A stretch of 34,192 nucleotides of DNA. It comes from Protostelium mycophagum (Eukaryota; Evosea; Variosea; Protosteliida; Protosteliaceae). Every line of letters starts with the position of its first letter. Position 1 is the stretch's first letter. Below are positions 28,601-34,192 of the stretch, in pieces. A program made the position numbers and the translations under genes. The DNA is taken from assembly GCA_002081555.1 (NCBI GenBank), contig KV921032.1, positions 1-34,192 of the forward strand, given 5' to 3'. The notes under the pieces were generated by a model that was not told the origin of the DNA, made no database searches, and saw only the letters and a program-made list of their open reading frames with translations.

Positions 28601-31600
28601 AGCCTCTGTCAACGGTGACGGATTCAATTGTTCTTTCCAGGTTCAAGAGGTATTATTCCCGCCATTTTCCGAAATTCAAATCTGAACTTGTGGCAGTTTC
28701 GCCGACCGGAATTCACATCCAGTGTCTCTGTGGTCAGTGAGGGTCCTTTCGTTGTAGACGGCCAAGCCAAGCTCCGAACCTCCGCTTCTTATTTCTCCGG
28801 TGGACCCATCTCCTTAGCCAATACATCTTGGGACGTCACCTCTACAACGAGCCGTTACTCACCTCCAGGCTGGTACGGTTTCGTCTTCGGCAAACAGGAG
28901 TTTTGGAGAATGTGGGGAGGTGACGAGGCTGATGCAAAATCAGTCACTTTCAATGGAACTACCGGAGGTAAATATCTGCGAAAATTCATGAGAGTGACCT
29001 GTGACAGGTGACGGATCCCACGAGATCTCCGTGAAATTTAACGGAAGCTACGAGAAACCCACCCCCGTCACCGTCACGGTTCGTCTTTATTGTTCGTTAT
29101 GATCCCAACATTTGACTTGCGACAGGCCCAAGCTACTGTGATGAACATAAATAGACAGACGACATCAGCTTCTACTTCTTTTGTGGTTCACCCATCCAAG
29201 TATTATGTCGGTCTTAAATCCGCAAAGGTGAAGCTCGAGATCCTCAAGACATCTCTGACGTGTACAGCGCATCGGAAGACCACAAGAAGAGATGTCATAC
29301 GAAGTTGTCGTGACAGGTATTGACGGAAAGGCTGTGGCCGGACGTAAAATCCAGGTGAGAAAATTGACCGAAAACTCGTGGAAATGACCCGAAAAGGTGG
29401 ATTTTGAGAGGGAATACCATAAACTGGAGAAAAACAAATTCATCCAAAAGCAAGAGAAGCTCAAGAATCTCGAGTTGACTTCTGAGGCTGCTCCCGTGAC
29501 ATTCAAACTGACCGCATCCGAAGAAGGTATTATTTCTTGTAGATTTATTTCGATACTAAACGTCCTTTTGGACAGACATCACATCTACTCTGATGTGTCA
29601 TCAAGATAAAATTACATCAATAAATCAAGTTAAAAAAATGTAGGAGGAAACCACAACATCAAGGTTGTTGTAGATGATGAAGACGGGCACAAGCACATGA
29701 GCTCTGTGAGTGTCTATGTCGCAGGAGAGAAGAAGCCAGAGGGACAAGTGGAGAAGCCAAACACACCCAGTCAATCTACAATTGAAATAATCACAGATAA
29801 GGAGGGAGAATACCAAGTACGTAAAAATTAAATGTGTAATTTTAATTGAAAAACGCAAAGTCTGTTTATATTTTGAAATGTATTGACGCGTTGTAGATTG
29901 GGGACAAGGCCCAGATATTACTGAAGACACCATTCTTCCCCGCTGTGGGTCAACTGTTCATTGCAGGAAAGACGGAGAAGCTGGAGAAGTTGGAATTCAG
30001 CCAATCTGAAAAACTCGTGGAGATCCTGGTGAGCTCCAGTGACATCATTTTAATGCGGTTGTCATCCCAACGTTATTTCATGGTGACATTTTGACACGTA
30101 ATGATGACGTCATACAGATCACCGAAGACCATTTGCCCTCTTTCCAGATATTGGCCATTGTGGAGGGACACAATTCCGAAGAAGACTTGCCAGGATATGC
30201 ACAGGCAAGCCAAGAGATCAGCGTATCATTGGAATCTAAGAAGCTGACCGTGACTGCCACACCTGAGAGGAACGTGCTGGCTCCTGGTGATTCTACAAAG
30301 GTGAAGGGACTGTTCTTGGGCAAAATCGTATATATTTTCTGCCAACTTTTATCAAAGTGACAACAGAGCTTCTGTTTATTTTCAATAGGTGAAGGTGACA
30401 GTTCAAGATCACGAGAAGAAGCCAGTGAGAGAAGCTGAGGTCACACTCATCATCGGTAAGATCACATCAACACATCTGACGGTGGTCCATCACTCACATC
30501 ACCAGTCGATGATGCCATCTTGTCACTGTCCGACCACAGAGTGACCGACATGATCACCACTTTCCACATGACGAACCACGTAAACGCTGTCTCTGCCTCC
30601 ACTCGAGGAACTCTCTTCGCACCGAGAAACATCAAGCCCGCGCCACCTGTCAACTACCACATGTGAGTATTTCGGACAGCTTTGTCACCGACTTATGGCA
30701 TAGGTTCAATCAGTTTTGTGCAAGGAGCTGCTGTGCTTGTAAATGCGAGTCCGTGATGGATTCGGTGGGAGGTGGCGGTAGTGGTAATGCGCCGATCAAG
30801 ATGAGAAGTGACTTCAATCCATTGGTAGCCTGGGTTACCTCGGTAACCACAGATGCACAAGGTGTCATCACTCTGCCTGTCAAATTGTCAGACAACTTGA
30901 CGCAATACAGGTATAGTGACCATCTATCACAGATTCTTTTCGTCCATTTGTGTGGCTATGCCTCACGTTGTCATCGAATTCAATTGATGTGAGAACAAAT
31001 TTCCAATTGATATTTCAGGATATGGACTGTAGCCACAAGCGGTCCTGACAGATTCGGATTCTCGGAAGGAAGCTTGAAGTCTGAACTTCCCATCACCGTC
31101 AGGCCATCCCTACCCAGATTCCTCAACTATGGAGACGAGCCAGGCATGGCTGTCACTGTTTTGAACCAGTCCGCGCAGACCAGAAAGGTGAAGATAATAT
31201 CCAGCATAGTGATGACGTGTGCAGGTGTCTTGTGCCATTCGAAGTGAAAACGTGAGGATCGAAGGTTCTAAGGGCTTTTCATTCGAGCTTGGTGCCGGAC
31301 AACGCACAGAGGTAGATTTTTTTCCCTCTACATCGCTGCTGATGCGGAGGTTGAGTATCGATAGGTGACTTTCGCGGCCAGCACGCACACCACTGGTAAA
31401 GTGGCAGTACAAATGGCCATTACGAGCGGCGAATTCTCTGATGCCGTATTGTTGCACTTGCCCGTTTACACTCCGTGTACAACGGAAGCCTTCGCCACAT
31501 ATGGTGACATCAGCAACGATATCGTACTTTCCCAGACTGTGACACCCCCTCGTGATGTCATCCCTGAGGTGACATCATCACCTATCCAATATGTCAGAAC

Positions 31601-33516
31601 TGACGTGTGACAGTTTGGATCCTTGGACATATCACTGTCATCTACAATCATTTCGAGCTTATTTGATTCCCTCAAATATATGCAAGAATACCCCTTCGAC
31701 TGCACAGAACAGATCGCGTCAAGGATTATGGCCAATGCCGTAATGCGCCCCGCGATATCTGGATTCGGTGACGTCATCAAGGGACTTCCCAGCGTAGAGG
31801 AGATGGATGCATTGGTGGCACGCGATGTGGAGAAGTGAGTGGATCTACAACGGTTAAATCATATTGAAATTTCATAGGCTGTCCAATAGAAGGAGAGGAA
31901 TGGGATACTGTTTCTGGGACACGGGAGTTGTGTCCCCCTACGCCTCTGTACATGCAATCCACGCACTCATCAGGCTCGACCCATCCAAAGCAGATCGGTA
32001 CCTGATCAACAACCTTCCACAGATTGCAGACCAGATAGAGAACGAATCGTGCAAGAAATACGTTAAGATGTATGCCATGGTGAGTAGAAACGAGTATAAT
32101 GCTGTAGACACGACGCTAATACGTGGTAGTATGTACAACATCTCTATGGAATTGATAAATCCGAGGAGATAGTAAAAACTCTCGGAGAAGACTGGAAGAA
32201 GGCCCCCATTGAGTTTGTATGCTGGGCATTACAGGTACAATAATACAAGTGTTTTGTTCTGAAATTTTCACAGGCGATTTACGGAAAGAACAATGAATTA
32301 TCCGCAGAGATGACACGTCACCTGATCAACCAAGTGCACGAGACTGCTGAGCACGCTCAACTGCAACGAGCCACTGAAAGCTCTCACTACTGGTACCTCT
32401 ACGTGCTAGGATTAGACAGAAGAGCGTCAGGAATCTTCTTGGAAACTTTCATCTTGACACAACCTGACCACCCTCTCATTGTAAAACTTGCTAAAGGTGA
32501 AGAATTCTATCCATTGAACAATATTGATGAGTCTCAGGGTTACTCGCACAGAGATCCGCTCGTGGTAGATGGCTCAACACACAAGAGAATGTCTTCTCTC
32601 TCATCGCGATATCCACATATTACGCCAAGTTCGAGAAAGAGCAACCTTCCTTCACTGTCAAGCAGTGGCTCGGCGACAACTTTGTCGGAAGTGTCAAACA
32701 CGAGGGTAGAAATGTCAGAACTGACGTGGTCAAGATCCCCATGAAATTTCTCGTGGAGCAAGAGTAAGAATGGTCGTCTGAAACTGGAAATGACTCGTTG
32801 TAGAGGAGAGAAGAACTTGGTATTGCAGAAGGAGGGCAAGGGAAGACTTTACTACCGCTTCGGATTGAATTATGCCCCCGCCTCTCTAAAGATAGACCCC
32901 AGGGACAACGGATTCCAGGTGAGATTTGTGTATCTATGCTTCTCACAGTGAGATGTTGATATGGACAGGTACAACGCGTTTACATTGGCATCGACAATGC
33001 CGGAGATGTCTACAAGATGCCTGATGGTGTTTGGAAGATCAAGCTGGGTGCCAGAGTTAAAGTAACAATCTCTGTACAGAGTAGAAGCCCCAGGTACCAC
33101 ACCGCTCTTGTCGACAATATCCCCGCCGGACTTGAGGTCTTAAACCCCGCATTGAAGAATACCGAGAGAATAAGAGAGAACAACCGCGGTGGTGAGCGGA
33201 AATTTTTTCAACAGATAAACTGACCAATTCAGACTCCTTCAGCTGCTTCTCCAGATTCTGGTATGAGCACCAGAACTTCCGTGATAACCGCGTGGAAGTA
33301 TTTGCCTCCTTTTTGTACCAAGGTATGATTTGCAAACATCACGATGTGATGAGTTGACCTGATCGCTTTGCAGTCAGCCATGAGTACAGTTACTATGCCA
33401 GAGCCACCTCTTGCGGAAAGTATCAAGTACCGCCCACCAAGATAGAAGAGATGTATAATCCTGAGGTGTTTGGAAGAACTTCATCTGATACTGTGATCAT
33501 CCAAGGCAACATATAA
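25692..33516 (+). CDS. Bacterial-type alpha-2-macroglobulin with CxEQ thioester
   Basis: This is a protease-trapping macroglobulin of roughly 1,900 residues in about 39 exons. The first domain is of the bacterial kind: DRITVTFSEPVVSL ... FSIEPRPPGSFKYDG ... ADKPFPRSTKYSVKVKAGT. Macroglobulin-like domains follow (RGMYRPGEE, VTVQDHEKKPVREAEVT, VDDAILSL). Next come a Cys-rich putative bait (NQFCARSCCACKCES, then GGGGSG) and the conserved MRSDFNPLVAW strand. The thioester motif CTEQ in YPFDCTEQIASR is at 31701-31712. Then a helical thioester domain, and a C-terminus VDNIPAGLEVLNP, HEYSYYARA, KYQVPPTKIEEMYNPEVFGR typical of bacterial YfhM-like proteins. Macroglobulins trap proteases after bait cleavage and then couple to them covalently. 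The chosen start (MRGRMPRPVT) has no signal peptide; a missed upstream exon is possible, or it acts inside the cell. A bacterial origin followed by intron gain is an inference. Confidence 0.8.
31701..31712 (+). other. Thioester motif codons (CxEQ)
   Basis: TGC ACA GAA CAG encodes Cys-Thr-Glu-Gln within EYPFDCTEQIASRIM. In thioester-containing macroglobulins the Cys and Gln side chains form the internal beta-Cys-gamma-Glu thioester. The surrounding YP-x-D-C-x-EQ pattern matches the bacterial-type form rather than the vertebrate GCGEQ form. Confidence 0.85.
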
Positions 33517-33692
33517 AGTACCGAAGCCGTACAATAAAAAGCCTACCGCAAACAATATACGAAGACCGTCTTCACAGTCACCAAAAGTATCGCCTCTCAT
33601 GTGGCAGCTGGCCTGAGTTGCTTAATGTGATTTTGTTTCGATCCGGTTACCGTCACATTTCACAGGTAAAAAATCACATTTGGCAGAAAGAT

Positions 33693-34192
33693 ATGGCGAC
33701 CGTAGAGAAGGTCCAAACATTCAAAGCGTATCCCAGCTCTGAGGTTTCTGTCGAGTCATTAAGAGATCGTCTGAAGAATGGAGAGGATGTGAGATTGATG
33801 TTGGCCAAAGACATCACACCCGCTCAGATATATCTCCTGGATTTAACTACGCTCTCTTACAAGGAGGTTTTAATTTTTTGATCACACATGTCTAATAATA
33901 AGAATACCAATTGTATCCACAGAAAGAGTGGAGGATCTTGTGAGACGTACAAAAGAACCCTTTCAGAATCAGTCCAAGAGTCATGACACACAGATCAGCC
34001 AGCTGAATCAAAAGATTGCTGAGTTGATCAAGAATGCAGAGTCAAGCAACGCCGAGATCGACCTTCTGAGACAAGCGAGGGAAAAGGAACTTGAGCTATG
34101 GAAGACAGAGCTCAAGATGAAAAAGACAGAGCTTGGGATGAAGAAGACAGAGCTTGAGATGAAGAAGACAGAGGTGGAAGTAATGAAATTGA
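33693..34192 (+). CDS. Coiled-coil protein, 5' part (partial)
   Basis: I do not recognise this gene. An ATG at 33693 gives MATVEKVQTFKAYPSSEV, with about 60 residues of mixed sequence ending near LDLTTLSYKE. After an intron of about 60 nt (33864 to about 33923) a frame rich in Glu/Lys/Gln follows: SQLNQKIAELIKN, AEIDLLRQAREKELELWK, running off the right edge. The exact acceptor phase of this intron is not resolved, and the start could lie upstream, since an acceptor-like TTTCACAG sits at 33658-33665. The coiled-coil segment ends in three tandem heptad units. Only the N-terminal ~150 residues are present. Confidence 0.5.
34108..34170 (+). repeat. Tandem 21-bp repeat, three units, coding heptads
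   Basis: Three in-frame 21-bp units at 34108-34128, 34129-34149 and 34150-34170 encode ELKMKKT, ELGMKKT and ELEMKKT. They are nearly identical at DNA level, so they look like a recent expansion of one coiled-coil heptad. A degenerate fourth unit follows and the array may continue past the right edge. Confidence 0.85.

Overview
This is a gene-dense, extremely intron-rich eukaryotic window. Introns are mostly 37-60 nt, nearly all GT-AG, with a strong GTGAG/GTAAG donor preference. Seven multi-exon genes are recognisable and both edges hold a partial gene. No tRNA, rRNA, CRISPR array or intact mobile element was seen. A receptor tyrosine kinase, SLK-type kinase, TARG1 macro domain, PNKP and IPT/TIG-type factor, with micro-introns and minimal intergenic space, suggest a free-living unikont protist. 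An intron-rich amoebozoan (protosteloid, Planoprotostelium-like) is my best guess. The organism assignment is inference only.

Layout, left to right. (1) 1-488, minus: 5' part of an unrecognised acidic/serine-rich protein. (2) 1194-7804, plus: PH domain followed by a very long coiled coil. (3) 8040-13679, plus: SLK/LOK-type Ste20 kinase with a PKK-like coiled coil and, apparently in the same gene, C-terminal ankyrin repeats. (4) 13774-15462, plus: UNC93/MFSD11-like membrane protein. (5) 15473-16888, minus: putative transcription factor with a C-terminal IPT/TIG-like domain. (6) 18007-21799, minus: single-pass receptor tyrosine kinase with a GAIN/GPS-like autoproteolysis motif outside the membrane; a 100-N assembly gap lies in one of its introns. 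(7) 21894-25104, minus: a fused DNA-repair enzyme with FHA, TARG1-like macro (ADP-ribosyl hydrolase), PNKP 3'-phosphatase and 5'-kinase domains. (8) 25692-33516, plus: bacterial-type alpha-2-macroglobulin with a CxEQ thioester, split by about 38 introns. (9) 33693 to the right edge, plus: start of a coiled-coil protein.

The strongest candidates for undescribed biology are the FHA-TARG1-PNKP fusion, the GPS-bearing receptor tyrosine kinase, and the word structure of the DNA. The 8-mer TCTACAAC/GTTGTAGA occurs about 46 times by hand count where about one is expected. GAAATTTC, TTCCCGCC and TGACGTCA are also heavily over-represented, and many introns are largely built from these words. Stop codons also overlap or closely adjoin the poly(A) signal in most genes, which fits the very tight packing.

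Exon joins were read by hand from splice consensus, reading-frame continuity and family similarity. Exon counts and protein lengths are approximate, and a few joins named below remain unresolved.
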